Virus record (IMG/VR): IMGVR_UViG_3300042868_001875
Location: 1-21,953 of that record
Source of the DNA: a virus
Strand: one strand, 5' to 3'
DNA: 21,953 nt
A program made the position numbers and the translations under genes. The notes under the pieces are model-generated. The model was given only the letters and a program-made list of their open reading frames with translations, was not told where the DNA came from and made no database searches. The first letter of the stretch is position 1, and each line of letters opens with the position of its first letter. This document shows, in pieces, positions 7,961 through 13,184 of this stretch.

Positions 7961-8075
7961 CTGGTTTCCTTAATTTAAAATGTGTTAGGTTTCTACAGTC
8001 TTGACATATAGAAGATCCTGTGTCATCTGAATCGTATGGTTCACCACACTCTTGACATATTTGCACTTGGATCAT
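7902..8075 (-). CDS. Zinc-ribbon-like small protein, first gene of the late unit
   Basis: A 57-aa frame from ATG 8075 (a TTG at 8084 would add three residues; neither has a clear Shine-Dalgarno). Two Cys pairs, CQEC and CQDC, lie 13 residues apart with an acidic loop between them (GEPYDSDDTGSSI), the pattern of a small zinc ribbon. The C-terminal half is basic and overlaps the next gene by 59 bases. It is the first frame after the intrinsic terminator at 8088-8113, so it would be translated only from read-through transcripts. The function is unknown. A nucleic-acid or transcription-complex binding role is a guess from the fold type. Confidence 0.55.
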   Translation of the reverse strand: MIQVQICQECGEPYDSDDTGSSICQDCRNLTHFKLRKPDEETHIKSWEVKKGSKSNG

Positions 8076-8087
8076 CTTATTCAAACT

Positions 8088-8113
8088 AAAAAAAAGCCTG
8101 CTATTACACAGGC
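8088..8113 (-). terminator. Intrinsic terminator between late promoter and late genes
   Basis: On the minus strand GCCTG (8113-8109) pairs with CAGGC (8100-8096) across an 8-base loop, followed immediately by eight U residues (8095-8088). The short GC-rich stem plus clean U-run fits a Rho-independent terminator. It also ends the leftward early operon. It stands only about 45-50 bases past the predicted start of the late transcript, the place expected of a tR'-like late attenuator. Confidence 0.8.
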
Positions 8114-8160
8114 CAATTATGGAGTGCTATGAAAGTGATAGATACACTTATCCCAGCACC
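8088..8160 (-). ncRNA. Predicted short leader RNA of the late promoter (lambda 6S-like)
   Basis: The start predicted 5-7 bases after the -10 box is G8160 or G8159, and the RNA would end in the U-run at 8088, giving about 70-73 nt. From +1 or +2 it folds into a long hairpin: GUGCU (8159-8155) pairs with AGCAC (8128-8124), and AAGUG (8149-8145) with CACUU (8137-8133), closed by a 7-base loop, with G-C and A-U pairs possible in the internal loop. Then comes a 10-base linker and the terminator hairpin. No open frame fits inside. It could be a true small RNA, the default product of an antiterminated promoter, or a cis element like HK022 put RNA. Prediction only. Confidence 0.6.
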
Positions 8161-8164
8161 AGCG

Positions 8165-8194
8165 ATTATATCATATATAATAGGCCATTGTCAA
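8165..8194 (-). promoter_or_regulatory. Strong consensus sigma-70 promoter, candidate late promoter (pR'-like)
   Basis: Read on the minus strand, the -35 is TTGACA (8194-8189) and the -10 is TATAAT (8170-8165), both perfect. The spacer is 18 bases, with TG plus one base just before the -10 (extended -10). It begins three bases after the stop of the Q-like gene and points at the late genes. In lambdoid phages the Q binding site sits in the same place, between the -35 and -10 of pR'. Confidence 0.85.
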
Positions 8195-8197
8195 GTG

Positions 8198-8521
8198 CTA
8201 ATTGGGTATTCTGCGTGTTGCTATGTTTAATAAATTATCGTAGGCCATGTTCATGTGGTAATCTTGCAACACCTCAGCCCTAGATCCTGTGTACTTATGA
8301 TAGACAGCATTTTGTTGACGTTCTGGAAGTGAATCTATAATAGCCTGTATAGTTTTAATGTGATCATTCTGCATAGACTCATACATCTCATCAAACGATG
8401 TACTATTGCCACCAGTACTCATCCCTAAACTGCGACTAGGAAAACCAAGTTTACTATTGCCACTATGCTTAAGACTTCTTGCCCATGCCTTTAATAGATC
8501 CTGCAGCCTTTCCATTGTCAT
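8198..8521 (-). CDS. Q-like late antitermination protein candidate
   Basis: A 107-aa protein from ATG 8521, chosen because GGAGG lies six bases upstream; the frame is open further but without a ribosome site. The N-terminus MTMERLQDLLKAWARSLKHS, then LGFPSRSLGMSTGG, followed by a helical region (IKTIQAIIDSLPERQQNAVY, HKYTG) and a last helix (MAYDNLLNIATRRI), resembles the phage 82-type antitermination Q family: 'L..W..W...G.GFPS.S', then a sigma region 4-like helical part. Such proteins bind DNA at the late promoter, load onto RNA polymerase and make it ignore terminators. The match is by eye. Strong independent support is the location: last gene of the early operon, directly before a consensus promoter and an early terminator. 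RinA/ArpU-like activators are an alternative. Confidence 0.65.
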   Translation of the reverse strand: MTMERLQDLLKAWARSLKHSGNSKLGFPSRSLGMSTGGNSTSFDEMYESMQNDHIKTIQAIIDSLPERQQNAVYHKYTGSRAEVLQDYHMNMAYDNLLNIATRRIPN

Positions 8522-8522
8522 A

Positions 8523-8918
8523 CTAATCCTCCAGAGAATATATTGAGCTAACGTTATTTGACTCTGATCCATTGTGTGATCTTAAATTATGTTTGGTGTG
8601 TGTTTCCTTATAAACTGTGCCAGTCATATTTTCATATCCAGATGGCAATGGCCTTAGTATGCTTTGAAGTAAGCATGGACTATCTTTAAAATACAATGTA
8701 TGACTCTTGCATCCACTAGCATTAAGGTAACGATAGGCCACCATGTTTGCAATAGCACTTACAATTTGTTTGTAGTTAGCATTAATGCGTCTAGCTATTT
8801 CAGTAGATGAAATTCTTTCGTCACCTACAGCTTCAATAATTAATTCTCTTAATTTTGCAATGGTAATTTCTTCACCATTAACTTTATATATTTTTTGTGC
8901 TTTTGGATTGTTGTTCAT
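8523..8918 (-). CDS. Helix-turn-helix protein of unknown function
   Basis: A 131-aa protein from ATG 8918, overlapping the stop of the gene before it (ATGA). Residues about 36-68 (ISSTEIARRINANYKQIVSA, then IANMVAYRYL) read as a helix-turn-helix or winged-helix DNA-binding region: a short helix, a turn at the Asn, and a recognition helix. The C-terminal 40 residues are Ser/Asn/His-rich and probably disordered. It stands just before the Q-like gene at the end of the early operon, a place often taken by regulators. It might be a repressor or middle-gene regulator, but no target can be named. Confidence 0.7.
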   Translation of the reverse strand: MNNNPKAQKIYKVNGEEITIAKLRELIIEAVGDERISSTEIARRINANYKQIVSAIANMVAYRYLNASGCKSHTLYFKDSPCLLQSILRPLPSGYENMTGTVYKETHTKHNLRSHNGSESNNVSSIYSLED

Positions 8919-9400
8919 AATGGCATAAACTTAACATATTTAGTTGGACATATATAAAAGTTTTGCTTTACATCTTCATATCTTTTGTCTGTATAACTTT
9001 TTACAAACCAATTATCTTTTGTTTCTGCTTTAATAATAGCCACATGAGTTCTTTCTTTATTTAAATAAATATAAACTTCTGGTTTAGGATTTGCATAATC
9101 ATATGAATACTGAGCACAAACCATAAAATTTTCTTTAAATGGCCAATCCTCTTCACAAGTAAAACTAGCACCAAGATTTTTTACTTCAACTCTTTTTAAA
9201 TTTTCATTCTTTTTTTGCACATACATATCACCATCATCAACATTTTCTTTCCAGTCTTTATAATCCTTAGATCTATTAATTGGATTGATTGTTACAGAAT
9301 ATCCCATATTATTGAGCCATTGTGCAACGATCCAAACACCTTCTTGGCTTTTTTCAAGAAAGTTTAAAAATCTTTTATGGTCTATATTATTTTTAATCAT
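8915..9400 (-). CDS. Putative PD-(D/E)XK nuclease-like protein
   Basis: A 161-aa protein starting directly after the stop of the previous gene (TAAATG). An N-terminal helix (GVWIVAQWLNNMGYSVTINP) leads to GD at 57-58, then RVEVKNLG with E72 and K74. The 'helix - GD - 13 residues - E-x-K' layout is that of the PD-(D/E)XK nuclease fold, with D58, E72 and K74 as predicted metal and catalytic residues. The rest is alternating strands with several aromatics (YSYDYANPKPEVYIYLNKER). The substrate is unknown; DNA processing during replication or recombination, or attack on host DNA, are possible. The fold assignment rests on one motif. Confidence 0.6.
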   Translation of the reverse strand: MIKNNIDHKRFLNFLEKSQEGVWIVAQWLNNMGYSVTINPINRSKDYKDWKENVDDGDMYVQKKNENLKRVEVKNLGASFTCEEDWPFKENFMVCAQYSYDYANPKPEVYIYLNKERTHVAIIKAETKDNWFVKSYTDKRYEDVKQNFYICPTKYVKFMPL

Positions 9401-9721
9401 TTAACTTACATCTACTTCTTTTATTTGCCAACGATTGTTTTGCTTATATGTACCCCATACAAGTATCTTCCATCCTGCCTTGCGTACATACTTAACAGAT
9501 TCGCTATCAGCTATCTTTTTTATGCGTGCCCCCATGTTACTCTTTGATGTGACCTGCACCGCTACTACTTGACCTTCTTCAGTTATAGCAAGGATGTCAA
9601 TAAACGTAAACAAATCTTTGCGTACACCAGCATGGAAATTAAACGTTTCCACTATCTGTACTAGTGGGTAATTTTCCTTCTTCATTCTCGCTAGGGCTAC
9701 TTGCGTTGGTGACATTGCCAT
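9401..9721 (-). CDS. PD-(D/E)XK-like small protein with Gln in the E-x-K motif
   Basis: A 106-aa protein. ATG 9721 has GAGGA eight bases upstream, which supports this start even though it overlaps the previous gene by 83 bases. The core TFIDILAITEEGQVVAVQVT followed by SKSNMGARIKKI matches a common small phage family built like a resolvase or VRR-type nuclease: D42, then a strand with Q56-x-T58 and S59/K60 where most members of the fold have E-x-K. The C-terminus WKILVWGTYKQNNRWQIKEV is the usual closing strand pair. Catalysis is uncertain because of the Gln. It could be a DNA-binding, non-catalytic member. Confidence 0.65.
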   Translation of the reverse strand: MAMSPTQVALARMKKENYPLVQIVETFNFHAGVRKDLFTFIDILAITEEGQVVAVQVTSKSNMGARIKKIADSESVKYVRKAGWKILVWGTYKQNNRWQIKEVDVS

Positions 9722-9890
9722 TAAATTGTTCCTCGTTAGGTTTACTTGTTCCGTCTAAAAATCTTTTTTCAACTTCACCTGTGCTTTTATTGCATTGGTA
9801 TTCGTAATCTTTTTTAAAAATTCTACTCCAATTATCTTCTGCCTCTTGCTCAGATATTAATAGTGGCCTTCTTCCAGAACCTTTACCCAT
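9639..9890 (-). CDS. Conserved phage protein, MGKGS/NWxRIF type, unknown function
   Basis: An 83-aa protein. ATG 9890 is chosen over the longer frame because GGAGG lies six bases upstream. The start MGKGSGRRPLLISEQEAEDN, then WSRIFKKD, is a pattern I know from many phage genomes ('MGKGS.PRP......F..NWDRIF') where the function is unknown. The C-terminal half is Ser/Asn/Glu-rich and likely disordered, which helps explain how it tolerates an 83-base overlap with the next gene. No catalytic or metal motif is visible. Confidence 0.75.
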   Translation of the reverse strand: MGKGSGRRPLLISEQEAEDNWSRIFKKDYEYQCNKSTGEVEKRFLDGTSKPNEEQFNGNVTNASSPSENEEGKLPTSTDSGNV

Positions 9891-10005
9891 CATCATCCTC
9901 CATGATATGAACTTTAATATATTTATAAGCTGCTTCAATTGCTACAAATGGAATTAAGAATGGCACTAACATAAAGCCAACAATCCCTACAATAAATCTA
10001 AGCAT
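9883..10005 (-). CDS. 40-aa single-span membrane protein
   Basis: A short frame from ATG 10005 encoding MLRFIVGIVGFMLVPFLIPF, then VAIEAAYKYIKVHIMEDDDG. The first 25 residues form one hydrophobic transmembrane segment; the tail is basic, then acidic. It overlaps the end of the HNH gene by eight bases and the start of the MGKGS gene by eight bases. The GGAGG of the next gene is inside it. The ribosome site is weak (GAG at nine bases). The coding pattern fills an otherwise empty gap exactly. Role unknown; small membrane proteins in early operons can act on host membrane functions or superinfection. Confidence 0.55.
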   Translation of the reverse strand: MLRFIVGIVGFMLVPFLIPFVAIEAAYKYIKVHIMEDDDG

Positions 10006-10282
10006 TTATTCTACTCAATGTATCAGCAAGCAACTCTTCTTCTGTACCAAATTTACTTTCAAATGTTTCTTGTCCTGCGTGTAATGCAATACCATGACCA
10101 CCATGCTGGTGATGATTAGGGCACAATGGAATTGCGTTCATAAAATTATTACGCATACCCATTCCCATACCATGACGAATATGATGTATGTGTGGAGGTG
10201 AATGACCCCACCCCTCTCTTAAACATACAATACATCCAAGCTGTGACAGTTTATCATAGTGCTGCTTCTCTGCTTTTGTCAA
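9998..10282 (-). CDS. Ref-like HNH endonuclease (RecA-dependent nuclease family)
   Basis: A 94-aa protein. The start is TTG 10282, with AGGA seven bases upstream and no better ATG. It carries LGCIVCLREGWGHSPPHIHH (zinc-binding CxxC and a catalytic HH), then AIPLCPNHHQHGGHGIALHA and ESKFGTEEELL. The order 'LGC..C....G.......HH....G.G', 'IPLC..HHQ.G..G.A.H', 'FE..+GTE..LL' is the signature of phage P1 Ref and relatives, which cut DNA at RecA-made displacement loops. Length is normal for the short form. It follows the NinB/YbcN-like gene, overlapping it by 29 bases, so the two probably act in the same recombination or repair step. Confidence 0.8.
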   Translation of the reverse strand: MTKAEKQHYDKLSQLGCIVCLREGWGHSPPHIHHIRHGMGMGMRNNFMNAIPLCPNHHQHGGHGIALHAGQETFESKFGTEEELLADTLSRINA

Positions 10283-10619
10283 AATGAAATCCTAACTCTA
10301 TTGCGAAACGTTGAATGTCTTGAATATAATTTTTGAACTCGTCTACATTTAAAGATGTCGTACTCTTTATAGCATATATTTCAGATCCTGCAACTGTCTT
10401 TTTTTCTGAAAGATATTTAAACCTAAACATATCATGCAACTCTTCTTCAGAGTAACCACAGTAATCACCAATCTCTTTTAACATTGCCCAGTACAAATCA
10501 TTTTGTGAGTTAGATCTTTTTAATTTAAATTTATCTAATTCAAGATCACCATCTTTTTGAAAGTCATGGCCATTAATTTTTGCTATCGCCATTTCCTTGT
10601 TGTGTTTCGTTATCCTCAT
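10254..10619 (-). CDS. NinB/YbcN-like recombination protein
   Basis: A 121-aa protein. ATG 10619 is preferred (GGAG nine bases upstream) over a longer frame that would lie within the neighbour gene. Key segments are LKRSNSQNDLYWAMLKEIGD, CGYSEEELHDMFRFKYL, KSTTSLNVDEFKNYIQDIQR and FAIELGFHF. The pattern 'KRS..QN.LYW..L..I......s.EELH..fR.KyL', 'KSTT.L...EF..YI..I..fA...G' is the NinB/YbcN family, a recombination accessory in lambdoid phages; lambda Orf (NinB) acts as a recombination mediator that contacts SSB. It overlaps the HNH gene downstream and the 59-aa gene upstream by 47 bases. Confidence 0.8.
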   Translation of the reverse strand: MRITKHNKEMAIAKINGHDFQKDGDLELDKFKLKRSNSQNDLYWAMLKEIGDYCGYSEEELHDMFRFKYLSEKKTVAGSEIYAIKSTTSLNVDEFKNYIQDIQRFAIELGFHFDKSREAAL

Positions 10620-10752
10620 ATTTTTTGCTCCACTTAGTAGATTTATAAACCATTCCATTTTTTAATGTTACCTTCCATTCAGTAGGTGATAAAAGTTTTC
10701 CTTCTTCGTCAACGTCAAAACATTTAAACCATTTAGTTGTTTCATATTTCAT
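10573..10752 (-). CDS. Small soluble protein of unknown function
   Basis: A 59-aa frame from ATG 10752, overlapping the helicase stop as ATGA. It begins MKYETTKWFKCFDVDEEGKL and continues LSPTEWKVTLKNGMVYKSTK before a polar, probably disordered tail. Two similar beta-like stretches with Trp (TKWFKCFDV, TEWKVTLKNG) suggest a small beta-structured domain. I do not recognise a family. The end overlaps the next gene by 47 bases in another frame. Coupling to the helicase gene is the main support for its being translated. Confidence 0.7.
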   Translation of the reverse strand: MKYETTKWFKCFDVDEEGKLLSPTEWKVTLKNGMVYKSTKWSKKYEDNETQQGNGDSKN

Positions 10753-11660
10753 ATTGGCTTATCTCTATATCTTAATGACTTTGGTTCAAACCACAATGGT
10801 ACTGATCCTTCCCACTCAAAATGCCTTTGTTTATTTACAGCCATAAATCCATCTGGAACTATTCTAGCATCTTCTATAGAAAGTTTACCTTCCATTATGT
10901 CTTTTTCTTTTTTCTTATTTCTGTAAATACTGCAACAATTATCTGCAAGATTTGTGATTGTAGCAGAACCTGCCACGTCAAACTTACTTGGTGTGTGTGA
11001 AGTTTCGTCTATTGTTTTTCTACTATGAGCCACTAAATGAATGTGAATATTTAGATCTCGTGCTGCAATACATAACTGGTCAACAAATTTCTTTTGGCCA
11101 TTATAATCATCTTCATTTATAGAACATTTCATTAATGAATCTACCACAAAATGCTGGCAACCCAATTGCTCTGCTGCATAATAAATAACTGATAATACAG
11201 ACGTTGGATTAGTAGATCCTAATTGATCGTACAAAAACAATTGACCTGTACTGCTATTACAAAACTCAGTAATGGCTGACTCTGTTGGTTCGCTAGTACC
11301 TACTGACTGACGAATATACCTAGCTAATGTGCTACGACAAGACATCTCAAAAGAACATATTAAAACTTTATAATTCTCTATGAGCTTAAGAGTAATATAG
11401 CTGAGAACCATACTTTTCCCATGACCACTATAACCAGACCAAATAGTCGTTTCGCCTAAACGAAGTCTGAAATTTTCTGCCTTATCAAACGGAAGATACG
11501 CACCACTTTGAATCTCGCCAGAGAAATATCCAATAGTAGATTCAATAAAAGTATCTGGACTCTTAATTTTACGATATTCATCTGTATCCCTTTTAAAAAA
11601 ATAGTTCTTAATCTTATCCTCATTAATGATGAGGTTCTGCATTTTCTCTTCTAATGACAT
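10749..11660 (-). CDS. DnaB-like replicative helicase (RecA-fold ATPase)
   Basis: A 303-aa DNA helicase of the DnaB/T7 gp4/Twinkle type, lacking a DnaB N-terminal collar domain. Walker A is GYSGHGKS at 76-83. The catalytic Glu is in FEMS (E105). Walker B is HFVVDS at 170-175. The sensor segment LVAHSRK has H212 in the place of the conserved motif-3 residue. A basic motif-4 segment (VNKQRHFEWEG) lies near the end. The N-terminal 60 residues are helical and may serve as linker or ring-forming segment. It overlaps the primase zinc-finger gene by ten bases, so the two are made together and presumably work together at the fork. Confidence 0.9.
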   Translation of the reverse strand: MSLEEKMQNLIINEDKIKNYFFKRDTDEYRKIKSPDTFIESTIGYFSGEIQSGAYLPFDKAENFRLRLGETTIWSGYSGHGKSMVLSYITLKLIENYKVLICSFEMSCRSTLARYIRQSVGTSEPTESAITEFCNSSTGQLFLYDQLGSTNPTSVLSVIYYAAEQLGCQHFVVDSLMKCSINEDDYNGQKKFVDQLCIAARDLNIHIHLVAHSRKTIDETSHTPSKFDVAGSATITNLADNCCSIYRNKKKEKDIMEGKLSIEDARIVPDGFMAVNKQRHFEWEGSVPLWFEPKSLRYRDKPI

Positions 11661-12061
11661 AAGTCGTAAGCCTTTCTCAATCTTTCAGCTGCAATTAACA
11701 ATCTATCTTTATCTTCTAGTGGGAGTTCTTTCCCATTGCCAATCTCTATAGCTGCTAATGCCACTAGCAATGTTTCATTAGAAATAGATTTTAATATTGA
11801 GTATGGATTAAAAGGTTTTGAAACTGGCTTGAAGTCACCTATACGCTGAGGCACAATATCATCAAACGTTAATCCAACTGCACCAAGTATATCATTAGCT
11901 GCACAGCCTGCAAAGCAATTTATAAGAATTCTTCCATCTGGCATCTGTTTAACTCCTAGCGATGCTGTTCTATCTTCATGTGCTGGGCATAAACATTGGT
12001 ATTCATCTTTACCAGACTTGTAAGATTTTTCAAAGTGACCTATGAATTCATAAATATTCAT
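11651..12061 (-). CDS. Primase zinc-finger (CHC2-type) protein without catalytic domain
   Basis: A 136-aa protein with a DnaG-type zinc-binding domain: C25-P-A-H28, then C49 and C53 in INCFAGC, with the usual intervening strand SLGVKQMPDGRILI. The CPAHEDRTASL text is typical of CHC2 zinc fingers that read the priming sequence. After residue 75 the chain is helical (NETLLVALAAIEIGNGKELP) and then ends. No TOPRIM or RNA-polymerase domain is present here or in the helicase. It is thus either a recognition subunit for the host or another primase, or a loader-like adaptor. ATG 12061 overlaps the initiator stop (ATGA). Confidence 0.85.
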   Translation of the reverse strand: MNIYEFIGHFEKSYKSGKDEYQCLCPAHEDRTASLGVKQMPDGRILINCFAGCAANDILGAVGLTFDDIVPQRIGDFKPVSKPFNPYSILKSISNETLLVALAAIEIGNGKELPLEDKDRLLIAAERLRKAYDLCH

Positions 12062-12465
12062 GAGATGTCCTTAATAAAAGATCTCTTCTTTTCTTCTATC
12101 TTCTTCTCTTTTCTCATATCATCTTCTCTCTTATCTTCTTCTCTTCTCTTCTCTCTAGCATAGGTTGTATACTCGTTGAATATAGAATTGTCTGAGTCGC
12201 CCTCAAACCAAGCGTTTAAAGAGATTAACATATCCTGTACAAACTCTTTATCTTTATGCAACCTAAAGCATAGTTTTTTCAGATCTGGAAGCTCACCATT
12301 CTTTTCTGAAGCTAAACACCAAAGCTCAAAAAGTGTGGCCTTTTGATCTGAACTTAACTCATGCCAGTCTGGATCGTTAATAATATCCCTGCCATATACC
12401 TTGAACCAGACCATAGATGCCTTGTTCTTAAAGTGCTGAAACTTACCCCAATTGCGTACTCTCAT
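12058..12465 (-). CDS. Replication initiator-like (replisome organiser) protein
   Basis: A 135-aa protein. ATG 12465 is chosen because GGAGG lies four bases upstream; the longer frame runs into AT-rich promoter DNA. The text MRVRNWGKFQHFKNKASMVW, then DPDWHELSSDQKATLFELWC and LASEKNGELPDLKKLCFRLH, reads as the winged-helix N-domain of phage replication organisers ('W.KFQ..K.......WFK.Y.....D..W..L......L..L...A...G.LP'). These bind origin repeats and recruit the helicase. The last 35 residues are almost only Lys, Arg, Glu and Asp, encoded by a polypurine tract. It heads the leftward early operon, in the lambda O position. Confidence 0.75.
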   Translation of the reverse strand: MRVRNWGKFQHFKNKASMVWFKVYGRDIINDPDWHELSSDQKATLFELWCLASEKNGELPDLKKLCFRLHKDKEFVQDMLISLNAWFEGDSDNSIFNEYTTYAREKRREEDKREDDMRKEKKIEEKKRSFIKDIS

Positions 12466-12493
12466 AAATCCTCCATAGTTAAACTGCCAAAAA

Positions 12494-12522
12494 AGCGTAT
12501 CATAAGTAAAAAGCAATTGCAA
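12494..12522 (-). promoter_or_regulatory. Candidate leftward early promoter
   Basis: Upstream of the initiator gene the minus strand reads TTGCAA (12522-12517), a 17-base spacer that ends in TG plus one base, then TACGCT (12499-12494). An overlapping TATGAT (12504-12499) is closer to a -10 consensus but lacks a well-placed -35. A promoter must lie somewhere here because the operon starts at 12465; the exact boxes are uncertain. The flanking stretch 12520-12550 is almost pure A/T. Confidence 0.4.
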
Positions 12523-12553
12523 TATATTTTTTATATAAATTGTATATAAATAC

Positions 12554-12590
12554 TTGACATTGTTTTTAATAGGCATAATATAACCATATC
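12554..12590 (+). promoter_or_regulatory. Rightward early promoter with conserved downstream box
   Basis: A perfect -35 TTGACA (12554-12559), a 16-base spacer and -10 TAATAT (12576-12581) are followed by AACCATATC. The predicted start is near 12588, about 27 bases before the first rightward gene. The layout, including TTGACATT and the AAC-C/T-ATATC box at the same distance, is repeated at 17526-17562, so this looks like a phage promoter type. Confidence 0.7.
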
Positions 12591-12614
12591 AACAATAACT
12601 ATGGAGTTAAAAAG

Positions 12615-12821
12615 ATGGAAAATACAGTAGAAAATATAGTATCTTATGTTAATGGCCTTAAAGATTTTGATTGGTACTATAAGTATTCAGATGATCATAG
12701 GGCATGGGAAAGTGCTACTAAAGCTAGGAATACTTTACTTTATAGTCAAAAAATACTTGACCCTAACTATGAAATATGGAATTCTATAGCACCAGATAAC
12801 TTTCATAATGGAGCATATTAA
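12615..12821 (+). CDS. First rightward early gene, unknown function
   Basis: A 68-aa protein from ATG 12615, with GGAG nine bases upstream. It is acidic and rich in Tyr, Trp and Asn (NGLKDFDWYYKYSDDHRAWE, YSQKILDPNYEIWNSIAPDN). No known domain, membrane segment or metal site is seen. It is the first gene made from the rightward early promoter. Such immediate-early small acidic proteins often act on host enzymes, but nothing in the sequence proves this. The stop is two bases from the next start. Confidence 0.75.
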   Translation: MENTVENIVSYVNGLKDFDWYYKYSDDHRAWESATKARNTLLYSQKILDPNYEIWNSIAPDNFHNGAY

Positions 12822-12822
12822 T

Positions 12823-13035
12823 ATGGATAAGTTTGAATGGAGTCGTGATAAGCAGCATACTTGGTATAACCAATGGGACTTTAAGACCCCAAGATCATAC
12901 AAAGAACGTTATGGTGTTGACTATAACAAGGATGGCAATTATGCTTATGACGAAGAAAAATTTACACACAAGTTAATTATTATAGTATTATGTGTAATTG
13001 CATTATGTTATACAGGAGTTATAAATTGGATTTAG
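12823..13035 (+). CDS. Small tail-anchored membrane protein
   Basis: A 70-aa protein. ATG 12823 is chosen (GGAG nine bases upstream); an in-frame ATG at 12808 would overlap the previous gene. The first 50 residues are hydrophilic and aromatic-rich (MDKFEWSRDKQHTWYNQWDF, RYGVDYNKDGNYAYDEEKF). The last 20 (LIIIVLCVIALCYTGVINWI) form one transmembrane helix at the very C-terminus, so the soluble part would face the cytoplasm. No family is recognised. Its place in the first early operon suggests a host-interaction or superinfection role (inference). Confidence 0.7.
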   Translation: MDKFEWSRDKQHTWYNQWDFKTPRSYKERYGVDYNKDGNYAYDEEKFTHKLIIIVLCVIALCYTGVINWI

Positions 13036-13184
13036 ATCAAATCATTAAATTATTAAAAGAATCAGCAGATGATCTTAAAGCTGACAATGATAAGGCGGAG
13101 GCTAAAGAAAATGGATCAGCAAATGTTTTACGATCAAGTGATGGCAGAATTACACCAACAACAGATGAAGGAGCAAGAGAATGA
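13026..13184 (+). CDS. Small acidic protein, TTG start, unknown function
   Basis: A 52-aa frame starting with TTG 13026. AGGAG lies seven bases upstream, while the in-frame ATGs further up lie inside the membrane protein and lack ribosome sites. The sequence begins with an acidic helix (DLDQIIKLLKESADDLKADN) and ends in a polar tail (SSDGRITPTTDEGARE). The stop overlaps the start of the annealing-protein gene (ATGA). Function is unknown. The 3' half also contains a 33-codon frame with its own GGAGG site. Confidence 0.6.
   Translation: MDLDQIIKLLKESADDLKADNDKAEAKENGSANVLRSSDGRITPTTDEGARE

Noticed and set aside
9590-9597. TTGACA on the minus strand as a promoter -35
   Set aside because: It lies inside the 106-aa coding region where it encodes Ile-Asp-Ile-Leu codons of the conserved core, with no good -10 at 16-18 bases and no gene start nearby that needs it.
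12361-12549. Rightward 62-codon frame across the divergent control region
   Set aside because: It lies antisense to the initiator gene and runs through the leftward promoter region; no ribosome site.
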